From positions 362,341 through 426,340 of the forward strand of contig NZ_JAHSPR010000002.1 of assembly GCF_019132845.1 (NCBI RefSeq): 64,000 nt of DNA. The letters run 5' to 3'. How positions within the stretch are numbered: position 1 is the first letter of the stretch; every line of letters begins with the position of its first letter. The stretch comes from Advenella alkanexedens. Its GTDB lineage: Bacteria; Pseudomonadota; Gammaproteobacteria; Burkholderiales; Burkholderiaceae_B. Under the pieces are notes generated by a model. It had not been told where the DNA came from. It saw only the letters and a program-made list of their open reading frames with translations, and searched no databases. The position numbers were made by a program, and so were the translations under genes. This document shows, piece after piece, positions 1 through 10,176 of the stretch.

Positions 1-979
1 CCAGTCCATGGGACAGGCAGGTTGCATGAATCGTGGGAAAGTGATGCAAAATTTCATCCCTTGGCTTATGCGAGATGTCCAGCAGGACATGCTGGCTGCC
101 ATTTTTTTTCATTTCAGTTTCAATGGCCCGGGCCACAATATCGCGCGGTGCCAGTTCAGCACGTGCGTCATAGTCGGGCATGAAGCGACTGCCGTCTGGC
201 CGCAGTAAAATACCGCCTTCTCCTCTGACCGCCTCGGAAATCAAAAAGGTGGGAGCATTGGGTAAGGCCAGCGCGGTTGGGTGAAACTGGATGAACTCCA
301 TGTTGGCAACCCGGCAGCCTGCCCGCCAGGCCATGGCAATCCCATCACCGGTAGCTATGGCCGGGTTGGTGGTATGGGTAAAAAGCTGTCCGGTGCCACC
401 GGTGGCCAGTACGGTATTGGGGGCCAGAAAGGTTTCGATTTCACAGGACTGCCGGTTGAGAGCCTTGACACCCAGGCATTGGGCAGGCTGTTCCTCATCA
501 AGCAACAAGTCAATCGAGGCCCGTTGCTCAAATACCTGGATGTTGGGATGCAGACCCAAGAGGGATTGCAGGGTATGCGTGATGACATGCCCTGTTTGGT
601 CCGATGCATGGGCAATCCGACGCCAAGAATGGCCGCCTTCAAGGGTCAAGTGCAGTTGCTGATCGTTCTCGTTGCGCGTAAAGCTGACCTGGTGCGCCAG
701 CAGCCATTTCAGGGCATCGGGCGAGTGCTCAACAATGTGAGCCACCGCTTCTTTTTCGCACAGCCCGGCTCCGGCAATCAGCGTGTCGTTAATGTGTCGT
801 TCGAAGGAGTCCTGGCTGTCCCAGACGGCGGCAATGCCGCCTTGTGCCTTGTCGCTGGCGGTGTTGATAAGCGCGTCTTTGCACAGTATGGCAATGCGCT
901 GGTTGTCCGGCAATGACAGGGCTACCGATAATCCGGCCAGGCCACTGCCAATAATAATGGTGTCAAACTGACGCATCAT
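1..979 (-). CDS. nadB: L-aspartate oxidase NadB, C-terminal part beyond window
   Basis: The enzyme oxidises L-aspartate to iminoaspartate with FAD, the first step of de novo NAD synthesis, and hands the product to quinolinate synthase. The minus-strand frame reads MMRQFDTIIIGSGLAGLS, a Rossmann FAD-binding start with GSGLAG. It continues with AQGGIAAV and a GGTGQLF segment typical of the succinate dehydrogenase/aspartate oxidase flavoproteins. About 326 of the usual ~530 residues are visible; the rest runs off the left edge. Two ATGs in tandem (979 and 976) are possible starts. It lies 5 bp after the nadA stop, so the two form one transcript. Family assignment is firm. Confidence 0.93.
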   Translation of the reverse strand, partial: MMRQFDTIIIGSGLAGLSVALSLPDNQRIAILCKDALINTASDKAQGGIAAVWDSQDSFERHINDTLIAGAGLCEKEAVAHIVEHSPDALKWLLAHQVSFTRNENDQQLHLTLEGGHSWRRIAHASDQTGHVITHTLQSLLGLHPNIQVFEQRASIDLLLDEEQPAQCLGVKALNRQSCEIETFLAPNTVLATGGTGQLFTHTTNPAIATGDGIAMAWRAGCRVANMEFIQFHPTALALPNAPTFLISEAVRGEGGILLRPDGSRFMPDYDARAELAPRDIVARAIETEMKKNGSQHVLLDISHKPRDEILHHFPTIHATCLSHGL

Positions 980-984
980 GATGC

Positions 985-2175
985 TTAAGCGGCCCCTATA
1001 TGCTGAAATAGTTTCATGTCCTGAATCAGGTTGCCGCTGGCCTTGACCGATTTTTTATGGGCTTCGGCAAACTGCAGCATCCGGTCAAGTGGCAGGCGGG
1101 CCCGTTCGGCCAGTGTTTTGTCCAGCGTGACTTCACCCGAGCCATCAAGCAGGCATTGTTTGATGCCGGCCAGTCCATTCATGGCCATCCAGGGGCAAAA
1201 GGCACAGCTTTTACAGGTGGCGCTATTGCCAGATGTGGGGGCTGAAATAAAGGTTTTGCCAGGCGCTCTTTTTTGCATTTCGTGCATGATGCCGGCATCG
1301 GTAGCCACAATAAACGTTTGGGCCGGCAGCTCGATGGCGGCCTGAATCAGTTTGCTGGTAGAGCCGGTTACATCGGCCAATGCTGCCACGCCTGCCGGTG
1401 ATTCCGGGTGCACCAGTACTTTGGCATCGGGGTATTGTTTTTTCAGGCTGGCCAGTTCGGCTGCCTTGAATTCATTATGAACCAGACAGGAGCCTTGCCA
1501 TAGCAGCATATCGGCACCCGTATTGTTTTGAATGTATTGGCCAAGGTGACGATCGGGGCCCCAGATGATTTTTTCGCCTTTTTCATGCAGGTAAGTCACG
1601 ATTTCCAGGGCGATTGAAGAGGTGACCACCCAATCGGCACGTGCTTTGACTTCGGCACTGGTGTTGGCGTAGACGACCACGGTCCGGTCAGGGTGGGCAT
1701 CACAGAAGGCACTGAACTGGTCGGCAGGGCAGCCCAGATCCAGTGAACATTCGGCCTCGAGGGTTGGCATCAGTACTTTTTTCCCGGGGCTAAGCATTTT
1801 GGCGGTTTCACCCATGAAGCGAACACCGGCCACAATCAGGGTAGAGGCTTCATGGTCACGACCAAAGCGTGCCATTTCAAGCGAGTCTCCCACGCAGCCA
1901 TTGGTTTCAAGTGCCAGATCCTGCAAGACGGGATCAACATAATAATGGGCCACCAGCACGGCATTCCTGCTTTGCATGAGTTGCCTGATTTCCTGGATGT
2001 ATTGCTGCTCCTGGTTTTTTGACAGGGGGGCGGGTATTTTGGCCCAGGCCTTGCCTACCGCTTGGGCATCTGCGCTTTCCGGAAGGATGGAGGTCATGCA
2101 GGCTTGCCCGTTAAGGCTGGCGCTGTGTAATAAGGGTTGATCAAATTCAAATGCTTTCTGTTCTGTGTGTCCCAT
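985..2175 (-). CDS. nadA: quinolinate synthase NadA
   Basis: The enzyme condenses iminoaspartate with dihydroxyacetone phosphate to quinolinate, using an oxygen-sensitive 4Fe-4S cluster. The sequence has the family segments LVAHYYVDP, a [10 protein letters not shown] stretch, [26 protein letters not shown], a TDAGIMHEM stretch and a late [10 protein letters not shown] cluster motif. At 396 residues it carries an N-terminal extension of about 40 residues relative to the E. coli enzyme, as is common in this group. The start at 2175 is chosen as the first ATG; no strong Shine-Dalgarno is visible, and an internal ATG at 2097 is less well placed. It is the first gene of nadAB and diverges from a NAD-type regulator; an inverted repeat lies 35 bp upstream. 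Confidence 0.95.
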   Translation of the reverse strand: MGHTEQKAFEFDQPLLHSASLNGQACMTSILPESADAQAVGKAWAKIPAPLSKNQEQQYIQEIRQLMQSRNAVLVAHYYVDPVLQDLALETNGCVGDSLEMARFGRDHEASTLIVAGVRFMGETAKMLSPGKKVLMPTLEAECSLDLGCPADQFSAFCDAHPDRTVVVYANTSAEVKARADWVVTSSIALEIVTYLHEKGEKIIWGPDRHLGQYIQNNTGADMLLWQGSCLVHNEFKAAELASLKKQYPDAKVLVHPESPAGVAALADVTGSTSKLIQAAIELPAQTFIVATDAGIMHEMQKRAPGKTFISAPTSGNSATCKSCAFCPWMAMNGLAGIKQCLLDGSGEVTLDKTLAERARLPLDRMLQFAEAHKKSVKASGNLIQDMKLFQHIGAA

Positions 2176-2209
2176 GGCTTTTCAAATAGTATTTTTTTAA
2201 AAAATCAAA

Positions 2210-2230
2210 TTATGCTCTTTTTGAGCATAA
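2210..2230. promoter_or_regulatory. inverted repeat upstream of nadA, candidate operator
   Basis: TTATGCTC and GAGCATAA form a perfect 8-bp inverted repeat around a five-T spacer. It lies 35 bp upstream of the nadA start in the gap shared with the divergent NAD-type regulator. Symmetry and place fit a dimeric repressor site. That it is the regulator's own operator is inference. Confidence 0.45.
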
Positions 2231-2292
2231 AAGGCAAAGCATTTTTATAAATGGACATTCTGTTGTCATGCCCGTTGTTGCAAATAGTTTTG

Positions 2293-2336
2293 CCCGACGG
2301 GATACTTCCATATACCCGACGGGATACTTCCATATA
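2293..2336 (+). repeat. 22-bp perfect tandem duplication in regulator leader
   Basis: Two identical 22-bp units abut exactly (2293-2314 and 2315-2336). Each begins CCCGACGGGATACTTCC and ends ATATA. They lie 40 bp upstream of the chosen ATG of the divergent regulator gene. The period equals about two helical turns, so each copy would present the same face of DNA to a protein. It may be an operator or promoter duplication, or only a replication slip. Confidence 0.6.
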
Positions 2337-2376
2337 CAATGGCCATGCCAATATCCAATCATCAATAGCCATAACA

Positions 2377-3321
2377 ATGTCGGCATCAGATACCTCTCCC
2401 AGTCAGAACGAGGGCGCCAGTGAGCTGGTTGCCGTTTTAATCGCCATTACCCGGTTTTCCGCCCGTGTCTTAACGGTGCTCGATGGTCTGTCCCTGCCTT
2501 TTGGGGCCTTGTCGCCGATTCACCGTTCCTTGCAGTCGGGGGTCCGTCAGTGGGTAAAAACCCAAACCAGACAGCCGATGGGTTATGTAGAGCAGCTGTA
2601 CACCTTCGTGGATACCACCCGAACCCGTTTGTCGGGACATCCGGTGCTGTATGTCAGTTATCTGGGACTGGTCAAGGAAATTGATGAAAGCCAGCTTGAG
2701 GCGCATGCCAGCTGGCAGGACTGGTACTATTATTTTCCCTGGGAAGATCATCGGCAGGGACTGGCTCCCTGGGTGGCGCAAACGCTTTTGCCGTCATTGC
2801 AGGATTGGGTCAATCAGGAAAGCGATCCTACTGGCCGCATGAACCGGCAACGCCGGGTGGATATGTGTTGGGGCCTGAACGGATTTGACTGGGTGGAAGA
2901 GCATGTGTTGTTACGCTACGAGCTCATGTATGAAGCGGGTCTGATTCCCGAGGCACCCAATTATCTCAGTATCGGGCTGGGGGCTGGCGAAATCGGGGTT
3001 TTCATGCAGCGGGATCATCGCCGGGTGCTGGCTACGGCCATGTCACGGTTGCGGGCAAAAATCAAATACCGTCCTGTTATTGCCGAACTGATGCCGGCAG
3101 AGTTCACCCTGTTTCAATTGCAAAAAAGTATAGAGGGGCTGGCTGGCGTAGAGTTGCACAAGCAGAATTTTCGTCGCATGATACAGCACCAGGATCTGGT
3201 GGAGGAAACGGGCAAGGTTACTACCCAGGATCGAGGCCGGCCGGCGCGGCTGTATAAATTTAAAGAGCATGTTTTGCTGGAAAATATTCTGGCGGGTAGC
3301 AAGCTGCCGCAAATAAAATAA
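2377..3321 (+). CDS. NrtR/NadQ-like transcriptional regulator of NAD synthesis
   Basis: This is probably a repressor of the divergent nadAB genes. The C-terminal 70 residues (FTLFQLQKSIEGL, then NFRRMIQHQDLVEETG and GRPARLYKF) match the winged-helix half of NrtR-type NAD regulators. The rest (WGLNGFDWVEEHVLLRYELM) resembles the Nudix-derived domain of the NadQ/COG4111 group, with no intact Nudix box visible. The frame is open from 2251, but the ATG at 2377 is preferred because the upstream part crosses the tandem duplication and shows no family sequence. The protein is 314 aa. A weak hairpin (GGGG/CCCC, then TTTT, 3362-3378) follows the stop. Assignment to the NAD-regulator class is fairly firm; the exact subfamily is not. 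Confidence 0.68.
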   Translation: MSASDTSPSQNEGASELVAVLIAITRFSARVLTVLDGLSLPFGALSPIHRSLQSGVRQWVKTQTRQPMGYVEQLYTFVDTTRTRLSGHPVLYVSYLGLVKEIDESQLEAHASWQDWYYYFPWEDHRQGLAPWVAQTLLPSLQDWVNQESDPTGRMNRQRRVDMCWGLNGFDWVEEHVLLRYELMYEAGLIPEAPNYLSIGLGAGEIGVFMQRDHRRVLATAMSRLRAKIKYRPVIAELMPAEFTLFQLQKSIEGLAGVELHKQNFRRMIQHQDLVEETGKVTTQDRGRPARLYKFKEHVLLENILAGSKLPQIK

Positions 3322-3441
3322 GCAATGAGACAGGATAGGCTAGTGGCTTCGTTATAACAGCGGGGTATTGCCCCTTTTCGCATTTTCAATCTGAGTCATT
3401 AAACTGGCTGCTTCAGTAACTTCAGCGTATAAACAAGAAGT

Positions 3442-4557
3442 TCAGGCCGGGTAGTAACAGCCCAGAATGGTTTTGCGCCGGGCACCGCTGACGGACGGCG
3501 TGCCTGCCGGTACCCGGTTGCAATGGGCCCAGGCCAGCCAGGCAAAAGCCAGGGCTTCCATGGACTGGCCGGGAATCCCGTAATCTTCACAGCGACTTAC
3601 CGGCAGGCGTGCCCGTTGCGCAAGCTCCTGCAACAGGGGGCCATTGAATGCGCCACCGCCACAGGTAATGATTTCCTGTGTTTCGGGGGCATGGGCATGA
3701 ATGGCGCTGGCAATGGTTTGGGCAGTTAGCGCGCGCAGGCTGGCCTGGATGTCAGGGGCGCTAATGTTTTGTTTGAAGTTGCCAAGCAGGGTATCCAGCC
3801 AGTTCGGGTTGAACAAGTCCCGGCCGGTTGATTTGGGTGGGGGCAGTGCAAACCAGGGTTCGGCTTCAAGCAAATAATTCAGCAATGCCTCGTTCACCGT
3901 ACCGCAGGCCCCCCATTGGCCATCCCTGTCATATTCCTTGCCGGTATGGCGCTGGCACCATAAATCCATCAGTACATTGGCCGGGCCGGTATCAAACCCG
4001 TTTACTTCTTTTTCAGGATGCAAAATACTGATATTGGCGATGCCACCCAGATTCAGGACGGTAACAGGCCGTTGTGTGCCAAACAAGGACTGGTGAAAAG
4101 CAGGCACCAAGGGAGCGCCTTGACCGCCTGCGGCAATGTCCTTGCTGCGAAAGTCGGCCACCACCGCAATGTGTGCCAGTTCGCTCAACAGGGCGGGTGC
4201 ATTCAGTTGCAGGGTGTAGCCCAGTTCGGGGCGATGGCGTACGGTTTGACCGTGGGCGCCAATGGCCGTGATGTTTTCCGCTGTCAGCTGTGTTTGTTCC
4301 AGCAACTGTTTGCAAACCCTGGCATACAAACGGGCCAGTTCATTGGCGGCCAGGCTGGCTTTTTCCAATTCATTGAGCCCTGGCGCATTCAGTTCAAGAA
4401 AATGCTGTCTTAACAAAGCCGGCATGGGCAGGCTGGCCTGGGCAAGAATGCGGGGGCGTTGTGCGGGTGAAAAGGCGGCAATGATGCCATCGACCCCATC
4501 GGTGCTGGTGCCGGACATGAGCCCGATGAAAAATTGAGTGTCCTGTATGGCAGCCAT
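3442..4557 (-). CDS. anmK: anhydro-N-acetylmuramic acid kinase AnmK
   Basis: The enzyme phosphorylates and hydrates 1,6-anhydro-MurNAc to MurNAc-6-phosphate in cell-wall recycling in the cytoplasm. The N-terminus FIGLMSGTSTDGVDG is the ATP-binding signature of the family. Further on are AHGQTVRHRP, FRSKDIAAGGQGAPLVP, NLGGIANIS and FDTGPANVLMD, all family blocks. With the start at 4557 the protein is 371 aa, the usual length. The frame stays open 42 codons upstream, but that part has no family sequence and runs into the tyrS leader. It is divergent from tyrS, a common neighbour in Burkholderiales. Confidence 0.95.
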   Translation of the reverse strand: MAAIQDTQFFIGLMSGTSTDGVDGIIAAFSPAQRPRILAQASLPMPALLRQHFLELNAPGLNELEKASLAANELARLYARVCKQLLEQTQLTAENITAIGAHGQTVRHRPELGYTLQLNAPALLSELAHIAVVADFRSKDIAAGGQGAPLVPAFHQSLFGTQRPVTVLNLGGIANISILHPEKEVNGFDTGPANVLMDLWCQRHTGKEYDRDGQWGACGTVNEALLNYLLEAEPWFALPPPKSTGRDLFNPNWLDTLLGNFKQNISAPDIQASLRALTAQTIASAIHAHAPETQEIITCGGGAFNGPLLQELAQRARLPVSRCEDYGIPGQSMEALAFAWLAWAHCNRVPAGTPSVSGARRKTILGCYYPA

Positions 4558-4697
4558 ATGCAATCTGAATTTGGATAAAAAGGTATAATTTAGCACTGAA
4601 TCGCAGGAAAAAAGCGATAATAGCAGGTCTACCTGATTATCATCCCGGTTACATTCTGTTTCTGGGATGTTTATGTTTTGCATTGGATAAAGTTTTT

Positions 4698-5924
4698 ATG
4701 TCATCTTCCGAATCACCTGTTTCTCCAGAAGTCCAGAATGACTTGCGCATTGTCTTGCGTGGGTGCGATGAACTGCTGGTCGAGTCAGAGTTTGCCAAAA
4801 AGCTGCAAAAGAGCCGTGATACCAATACGCCCTTGCGTATTAAACTGGGTCTGGACCCAACCGCTCCCGATATTCACCTGGGTCATACCGTTGTCCTGAA
4901 TAAAATGCGTCAGCTGCAAGACCTTGGGCACAATGTCATTTTCCTGATTGGCAATTTCACTTCCATGATTGGTGATCCCAGCGGCCGTAACGCAACCCGC
5001 CCGCCACTTACCAAAGAACAGGTCGAGGAAAACGCAAAAACCTATTATGAACAGGCCAGCATGGTGCTGGATCCTGAACGTACTGAAATCCGCTACAACG
5101 CCGACTGGTGCGAACAGCTGGGTGCAAGCGGTATTATCCAGCTGGCCTCACGTTACACCGTGGCCCGCATGATGGAACGCGATGATTTCACCAAGCGTTT
5201 CAAGGGCGGTGTGCCTATTGCGGTTCACGAGTTTTTATATCCCTTGCTGCAGGGCTACGACTCTGTCGTGCTCAAGTCCGACCTCGAACTCGGTGGCACC
5301 GACCAGAAGTTCAATCTGCTGGTGGGCCGTGAGCTGCAAAAAGAATATGGCCAAGAGCCCCAGTGCGTGTTAACCATGCCCTTGCTGGTGGGTCTTGATG
5401 GTGTCGACAAAATGTCCAAATCCAAGAATAATTACATTGGCATTACCGAAGCGCCCGACTCCATGTTTGGCAAGCTCATGTCCATTTCAGATACGCTCAT
5501 GTGGAGCTATTACGAGCTGCTTTCTTTCCTTTCCCTGGAAGAAATCGCCGACCTTAAAAAACAAACCGAAGAAGGGCGCAACCCGCGTGACATCAAGGTC
5601 ATGCTGGCCCAGGAAATCATTACCCGGTTCCATTCCGCCAAGGCGGCCGAACAGGCTCTGGCCAATTTTGAGGCCCGCTTCCGTGATGGTGCCATCCCTG
5701 ATGACATGCCTGAGATCCAGTTGCCGGGCGGCCCGTTGGGTATTGTCAAGGTGCTCAGGGAATCGGGCCTGTCCAGCTCCGGTTCCGAAGCCCAGCGTAA
5801 TATCGAACAGGGTGGTGTACGGGTTGATGGCCAGCGGGTTGAGGATAAATCACTGCAGCTTGCAGCAGGTACTTATGTCGTGCAGGTAGGCAAACGCAAG
5901 TTTGCCCGCATTACTGTCAATTAA
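4698..5924 (+). CDS. tyrS: tyrosyl-tRNA synthetase
   Basis: The enzyme charges tRNA-Tyr. The class I signature HLGH is at about residues 60-63, and KMSKS at about 238-242 within a [10 protein letters not shown] context. The C-terminal S4-like RNA-binding domain includes [10 protein letters not shown]. At 408 aa it is the usual size of the TyrZ-like subgroup with HLGHTV. The ATG at 4698 is preferred to the TTG five codons earlier because conserved sequence starts after it. The anmK start is divergent, 140 bp away. Confidence 0.96.
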   Translation: MSSSESPVSPEVQNDLRIVLRGCDELLVESEFAKKLQKSRDTNTPLRIKLGLDPTAPDIHLGHTVVLNKMRQLQDLGHNVIFLIGNFTSMIGDPSGRNATRPPLTKEQVEENAKTYYEQASMVLDPERTEIRYNADWCEQLGASGIIQLASRYTVARMMERDDFTKRFKGGVPIAVHEFLYPLLQGYDSVVLKSDLELGGTDQKFNLLVGRELQKEYGQEPQCVLTMPLLVGLDGVDKMSKSKNNYIGITEAPDSMFGKLMSISDTLMWSYYELLSFLSLEEIADLKKQTEEGRNPRDIKVMLAQEIITRFHSAKAAEQALANFEARFRDGAIPDDMPEIQLPGGPLGIVKVLRESGLSSSGSEAQRNIEQGGVRVDGQRVEDKSLQLAAGTYVVQVGKRKFARITVN

Positions 5925-5965
5925 TTGACTTCCATCTATTAACATCAGGTTTTATTGGGGGATCT

Positions 5966-6595
5966 ATGAAGTTACTCAGTCAGTCAATCGTCAATGGCCA
6001 GGTCATACACCCACGTTATGCTTTTGGCAAACAGGATGCGGTGGCACATATTGCACTGTCCGATAATTTGAATCCGCACTTCTCCTGGGAGGGGGCGCCT
6101 GAGGGTACCCGGTCTTTCGTATTGATTTGCCGTGATCCGGATGTTCCCAGCAAGCCAGACGATGTCAATCAGGAAGACCGTGAAGTACCGGCCGATTTGC
6201 CCCGTGTCAACTTCTATCACTGGGTGCTGGTTGATATTCCTGCCAGCGTGACTGCCATTGAAGAAGGCGAATTCTCCAAAGAAGTGACACCCAAGGGCAA
6301 GAACGGCCCCATTGCGCCTCGCAACATGCGCCAGGGCATCAATGACTACACGGCCTGGTTTGCCAATGACCATGACATGAAAGGCGATTACTACGGCTAT
6401 GATGGCCCGTGCCCTCCTTTCAATGATGCACTGGTCCATCGTTATGAATTCACGCTTTATGCCCTGGATATAGAAACAGTTCCACTCGAAGGCCGGTTTA
6501 GTGCTGAAGATGTGCTTAAAGTCATCAATACGCATATATTGGCCAGCGACAGTATTACCGGGCTGTATACACTTAATCCTAAAGTGACCATTTAA
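5966..6595 (+). CDS. PEBP-family (YbhB/YbcL-like) protein
   Basis: This is a member of the phosphatidylethanolamine-binding / Raf-kinase-inhibitor-like fold. It shows [10 protein letters not shown] with a following HWVLVDIP block, then [12 protein letters not shown], which together form the ligand-pocket signature. At 209 aa it is slightly longer than YbhB (~160), with an insert around [11 protein letters not shown]. There is no signal peptide, so it is cytoplasmic. A good Shine-Dalgarno (GGGGGA) precedes the ATG. Its role in bacteria is poorly known and its position between tyrS and glyA suggests none. Confidence 0.85.
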   Translation: MKLLSQSIVNGQVIHPRYAFGKQDAVAHIALSDNLNPHFSWEGAPEGTRSFVLICRDPDVPSKPDDVNQEDREVPADLPRVNFYHWVLVDIPASVTAIEEGEFSKEVTPKGKNGPIAPRNMRQGINDYTAWFANDHDMKGDYYGYDGPCPPFNDALVHRYEFTLYALDIETVPLEGRFSAEDVLKVINTHILASDSITGLYTLNPKVTI

Positions 6596-6627
6596 TTTTT
6601 TTGCCTTTTATAAATTTAGGAAAACAC

Positions 6628-7872
6628 ATGTTTGATCGTTCCCTAACCCTGGACAAAGTCGATCCCGAATTGTGGGATGCCATCCAGAAAGAAACCGTAC
6701 GTCAGGAACAGCACATTGAGCTGATCGCCTCTGAAAACTACACCAGTCCTGCCGTCATGCAGGCTCAGGGCACGCAGCTGACCAACAAGTATGCAGAAGG
6801 TTATCCCGGCAAGCGTTACTACGGCGGTTGCGAGTTTGTGGACATTGCCGAGCAGCTGGCCATTGACCGTCTGAAAGAACTGTTTGGTGCCGAGGCTGCC
6901 AACGTTCAGCCCAACTCTGGTTCACAAGCCAATCAGGGTGTTTACATGGCCGTCCTGAAACCGGGTGATACCGTTCTGGGCATGAGCCTGGCTGAAGGTG
7001 GTCATCTGACACACGGTGCGTCTGTCAACGCTTCGGGCAAACTGTATAACTTCATTCCTTATGGCCTGGATGAAAACGAAGAGCTGAACTACGCACAGGT
7101 AGAGCAGCTGGCCAAAGAACACAAGCCCAAATTGATTGTGGCCGGTGCTTCTGCCTACTCATTGCGTATCGACTTCGAGCGCATGGCTAAAATTGCCCAC
7201 GACAATGGTGCCCTGTTCATGGTTGACATTGCCCACTATGCCGGTCTGGTTGCCGGTGGCCAATATCCCAACCCCGTGCCCCATGCCGATTTTGTGACGT
7301 CCACGACCCACAAATCACTGCGTGGTCCACGTGGCGGTGTCATCATGATGAAGGCCGAACATGAAAAAGCCGTCAATTCCGCGATCTTCCCAGGTATCCA
7401 GGGTGGTCCGTTAATGCATGTGATTGCCGGTAAGGCGGTTGCCTTCAAAGAAGCCCTGGCGCCCGAGTTCAAGGATTATGCCAAACAGGTTGCCCTGAAT
7501 GCCAAAGTGCTGGCCGAAACCCTGGTTAAACGCGGTTTGCGGATTGTGTCCGGCCGTACCGAAAGCCACGTCATGCTGGTAGACCTGCGTGCCAAGGGCA
7601 TTACCGGTAAAGAAGCCGAAGCCGTTCTGGGTGATGCACATATCACGGTCAACAAAAACGCGATTCCGAATGATCCTGAAAAACCATTCGTGACCAGCGG
7701 TATCCGTTTGGGTACACCGGCCATGACCACACGCGGTTTTACCGAAAAAGAAGCCGAGCTGACGGCCAACCTGATTGCCGATGTCCTGGACAATCCACGT
7801 GATGCAGACAATATTGTAGCGGTCCGTGAAAAGGTCAATCAATTAACCGCACAGTTCCCGGTTTACAAATAA
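6628..7872 (+). CDS. glyA: serine hydroxymethyltransferase
   Basis: This PLP enzyme interconverts serine and glycine while loading one-carbon units onto tetrahydrofolate. The PLP lysine is K229 in [12 protein letters not shown]. Other family blocks are [21 protein letters not shown] and [10 protein letters not shown]. The start at 6628 is preceded by TAGGAAAA and gives 414 aa, the normal size; the nine upstream in-frame codons are leader. Downstream are nrdR, ribD and ribE in the order typical of Burkholderiales. A small hairpin separates it from nrdR. Confidence 0.97.
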   Translation: MFDRSLTLDKVDPELWDAIQKETVRQEQHIELIASENYTSPAVMQAQGTQLTNKYAEGYPGKRYYGGCEFVDIAEQLAIDRLKELFGAEAANVQPNSGSQANQGVYMAVLKPGDTVLGMSLAEGGHLTHGASVNASGKLYNFIPYGLDENEELNYAQVEQLAKEHKPKLIVAGASAYSLRIDFERMAKIAHDNGALFMVDIAHYAGLVAGGQYPNPVPHADFVTSTTHKSLRGPRGGVIMMKAEHEKAVNSAIFPGIQGGPLMHVIAGKAVAFKEALAPEFKDYAKQVALNAKVLAETLVKRGLRIVSGRTESHVMLVDLRAKGITGKEAEAVLGDAHITVNKNAIPNDPEKPFVTSGIRLGTPAMTTRGFTEKEAELTANLIADVLDNPRDADNIVAVREKVNQLTAQFPVYK

Positions 7873-7887
7873 TTAGCTGACCAGCAG

Positions 7888-7909
7888 CGCCTGCTCCGGC
7901 AGGCGTTTT
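7888..7909 (+). terminator. hairpin after glyA
   Basis: CGCCTG and CAGGCG pair around a CTCCGG loop and are followed by TTTTA. The short stem and T-run suggest a partial terminator or attenuator between glyA and nrdR. Confidence 0.5.
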
Positions 7910-7928
7910 ACTTTAAGGTTTCTTTCAG

Positions 7929-8408
7929 ATGAAATGTCCGTTCTGTGCTCATTCAGAAACCCAGGTGGTGGATTCCCGGGTTTCCGAGGATGGTGATACC
8001 ATACGCCGACGCCGTCGCTGCCTGGATTGTGACCGGCGTTTTACCACGTATGAGCGAGTTGAGCTGTCCATGCCAACCATCGTCAAAAGAAACGGAACGC
8101 GCGTAGAGTTTGATATTAAAAAATTGCATGCCAGTTTAAAGCTGGCCTTGCGCAAACGGCCGGTCTCAACCGAAGCCCTTGAGGCCGCTGTTGCCCGTAT
8201 CCAGGAAGCCTTGCGGAACACGCCGGGCAAGGAAGTTTCCACTGGGCATATTGGGGAACTGGTCATGAATGAACTCAAACAACTGGACCAGGTGGCCTAT
8301 GTGCGTTTTGCCTCAGTGTATAAAAGCTTTGAGGATATTGGCGAGTTTGTGAAGGCCATTCAGGAAATGCAGATGCCGGTCAATGCCGGTAAGCTGGAAA
8401 AGAAATAG
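7929..8408 (+). CDS. nrdR: ribonucleotide reductase repressor NrdR
   Basis: This nucleotide-sensing repressor binds NrdR boxes before ribonucleotide reductase genes. A zinc ribbon is formed by C3/C6 (MKCPFC) and C31/C34 (CLDC) with RRRRRC between. An ATP-cone follows ([29 protein letters not shown]). The 159 aa length is normal. No reductase gene is in the window. The ribD start lies 13 bp after the stop, so nrdR and ribD are probably co-transcribed. Confidence 0.96.
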   Translation: MKCPFCAHSETQVVDSRVSEDGDTIRRRRRCLDCDRRFTTYERVELSMPTIVKRNGTRVEFDIKKLHASLKLALRKRPVSTEALEAAVARIQEALRNTPGKEVSTGHIGELVMNELKQLDQVAYVRFASVYKSFEDIGEFVKAIQEMQMPVNAGKLEKK

Positions 8409-8421
8409 GAAAGGATCTGTT

Positions 8422-9552
8422 TTGAGCCAGCCTGATGACTTTTACTGGATGAGCAAGGCACTGGAGCAAGCGGCTTCAGTCATGTTTGTAACTACCCCCA
8501 ATCCGCGGGTGGGTTGTGTCATTGTTAAAAACCGGCAATTGCTGGGGCAGGGGGCTACTCAAAAAGCAGGTGGGCCGCATGCCGAAGTGTGTGCCATCCA
8601 GCATGCACGGGAAAACCGGCATGAGCTGGCAGGCAGTACTTTTTACGTCACTCTGGAGCCTTGCAGCCATTATGGTAAAACCCCACCTTGTGTGGATGCC
8701 ATCATTGCCGCCAAGCCCGCCAGGGTGGTGATTGCCATGGCAGACCCCAATCCATTGGTGGGAGGCCGAGGGATTGCCAAACTGCAGGAAGCGGGTATTG
8801 AAGTACGCTGCAATCTGCTGTCCGAACAGGCACTGGCCCTGAATCCGGGATTCATTTCTCGTATGTTAAACGGTCGTCCATGGGTGTGGACCAAGCTGGC
8901 CTCTTCCCTGGACGGGCGTATGGCTTTGTACAATGGTCAGTCACAATGGATTACCAGTGCCGCGGCGCGTGCCGACGGGCATTACTGGCGTGCCAGAAGC
9001 TGCGTGGTGTTAACTGGCTTGGGCACCGTTTTGCACGATGATCCGCTCATGACCGTGCGTTCCCTGGCAACCCCGCGCCAGCCTGTTCGCGCCATAATTG
9101 ACAGTCGCTTTGTGGTGCCTGAAACCGCGCGAATCTTCAATGGTGAACCGGTGTGGGTGTTTACGACTCATCTTGATGAAGCCAAGGCGGCGCGTCTGCT
9201 GGCCAAAAATGTGCAGCTTATTGTCATGCCTGAAAAAAATGGTCATGTGGATTTGGATGCCGTGCTGGCCTGGATGGGAAAACAGCAAATCAATGAAGTG
9301 CACGTAGAGGCAGGGCCAGGCCTGAACGGAGCCTTGTTACAGGCAGGTTTGCTGGATGAGCTGTTGCTGTACATGGCTCCTAAAATACTGGGTGATGCTC
9401 AGGGCCTGTTTCGTTTGCCTGTCTTGAGTGAACTGGATCAGGCTTATCAGTTTGATTTTTTTGAAACCCAAACCGTTACGCCCGATTTGCGTTTGCGTGC
9501 GCGTTTGCAAAACCGCTGGAATATGCTTTTGAACAGCGTTGTACATAACTAG
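8422..9552 (+). CDS. ribD: bifunctional riboflavin deaminase/reductase RibD
   Basis: It carries out the second and third steps of riboflavin synthesis: deamination of the pyrimidine and reduction of its ribosyl side chain. The N-terminal deaminase domain has zinc ligands H53 (HAEV, with E55), C81 and C90 (PCSHYGKTPPC). The C-terminal reductase domain has TKLASSLDGRMA and LTGLGTVLHDDPLMTVR. A TTG start at 8422 is chosen because AGGAAAGGA sits 6 bp before it and homology starts there; this gives 376 aa. It is followed by ribE at 18 bp. Confidence 0.93.
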   Translation: MSQPDDFYWMSKALEQAASVMFVTTPNPRVGCVIVKNRQLLGQGATQKAGGPHAEVCAIQHARENRHELAGSTFYVTLEPCSHYGKTPPCVDAIIAAKPARVVIAMADPNPLVGGRGIAKLQEAGIEVRCNLLSEQALALNPGFISRMLNGRPWVWTKLASSLDGRMALYNGQSQWITSAAARADGHYWRARSCVVLTGLGTVLHDDPLMTVRSLATPRQPVRAIIDSRFVVPETARIFNGEPVWVFTTHLDEAKAARLLAKNVQLIVMPEKNGHVDLDAVLAWMGKQQINEVHVEAGPGLNGALLQAGLLDELLLYMAPKILGDAQGLFRLPVLSELDQAYQFDFFETQTVTPDLRLRARLQNRWNMLLNSVVHN

Positions 9553-9570
9553 AACCATCAAGGAAAAAAT

Positions 9571-10176
9571 ATGTTTACCGGAATTGTTGCTGCTGTGGGC
9601 AAAATCACAAATGTTGAACCCTTGGGAAGCACGGGTCAGGATGGCGTGCATTTAACCATCCATGCGCCCGGATTCAATATGGAGCAGACCAAATTGGGCG
9701 ATTCCATTGCGATTCAGGGCGCCTGCATGACAGTGGTGAAATTTGCCGGGCAGGAATTTGAAGTGGATGTTTCCCGCGAAAGTCTGAACCGCACGGTTGG
9801 GCTGGATGCCGTGGGGGAAGTCAACCTTGAACATGCCCTTAAAATGGGAGACTCCCTGGACGGGCATATTGTGTCCGGCCATGTGGACGGCTTGGGTACG
9901 GTGGTGTCATTTGATGCTGTGGGTGAGTCTCATGAGCTTAAAATCCAGGTGCCTGCGGAACTGGCCAAATTCCTGGCATACAAAGGTTCTATTACCGTTA
10001 ATGGGATTAGCCTGACGGTAAACAGCGTGACTGATAATGACAGTGGTTGTCTGATCAGCATCAACATTATTCCCCACACCATCCAGAATACAACACTTCG
10101 CCATACCAAAGCCCATGATAAAGTGAATTTGGAAGTGGATATGATTGCACGATACGTGGAAAGGATGCTAAAATAA
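9571..10176 (+). CDS. ribE: riboflavin synthase alpha chain
   Basis: The enzyme joins two lumazine molecules to give riboflavin. It begins MFTGIVAAVG, the invariant N-terminus, and has the duplicated lumazine-binding barrel, with the first repeat ending near VNLEHALKMGDSLDGH and the second starting at IVSGHVDGLG. It contains SITVNGISLTVNSV. The length of 201 aa is normal. It is the last gene of the run; a tRNA follows. Lumazine synthase and RibBA are not in the window. No FMN riboswitch is visible before ribD or ribE. Confidence 0.95.
   Translation: MFTGIVAAVGKITNVEPLGSTGQDGVHLTIHAPGFNMEQTKLGDSIAIQGACMTVVKFAGQEFEVDVSRESLNRTVGLDAVGEVNLEHALKMGDSLDGHIVSGHVDGLGTVVSFDAVGESHELKIQVPAELAKFLAYKGSITVNGISLTVNSVTDNDSGCLISINIIPHTIQNTTLRHTKAHDKVNLEVDMIARYVERMLK

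Noticed and set aside
281..916. 211-aa plus-strand open frame
   Set aside because: It lies wholly opposite nadB, whose minus-strand translation has clear family motifs.
8350..8425. FMN riboswitch before ribD
   Set aside because: The nrdR-ribD gap is only 13 bp, too short for the conserved multi-stem element.
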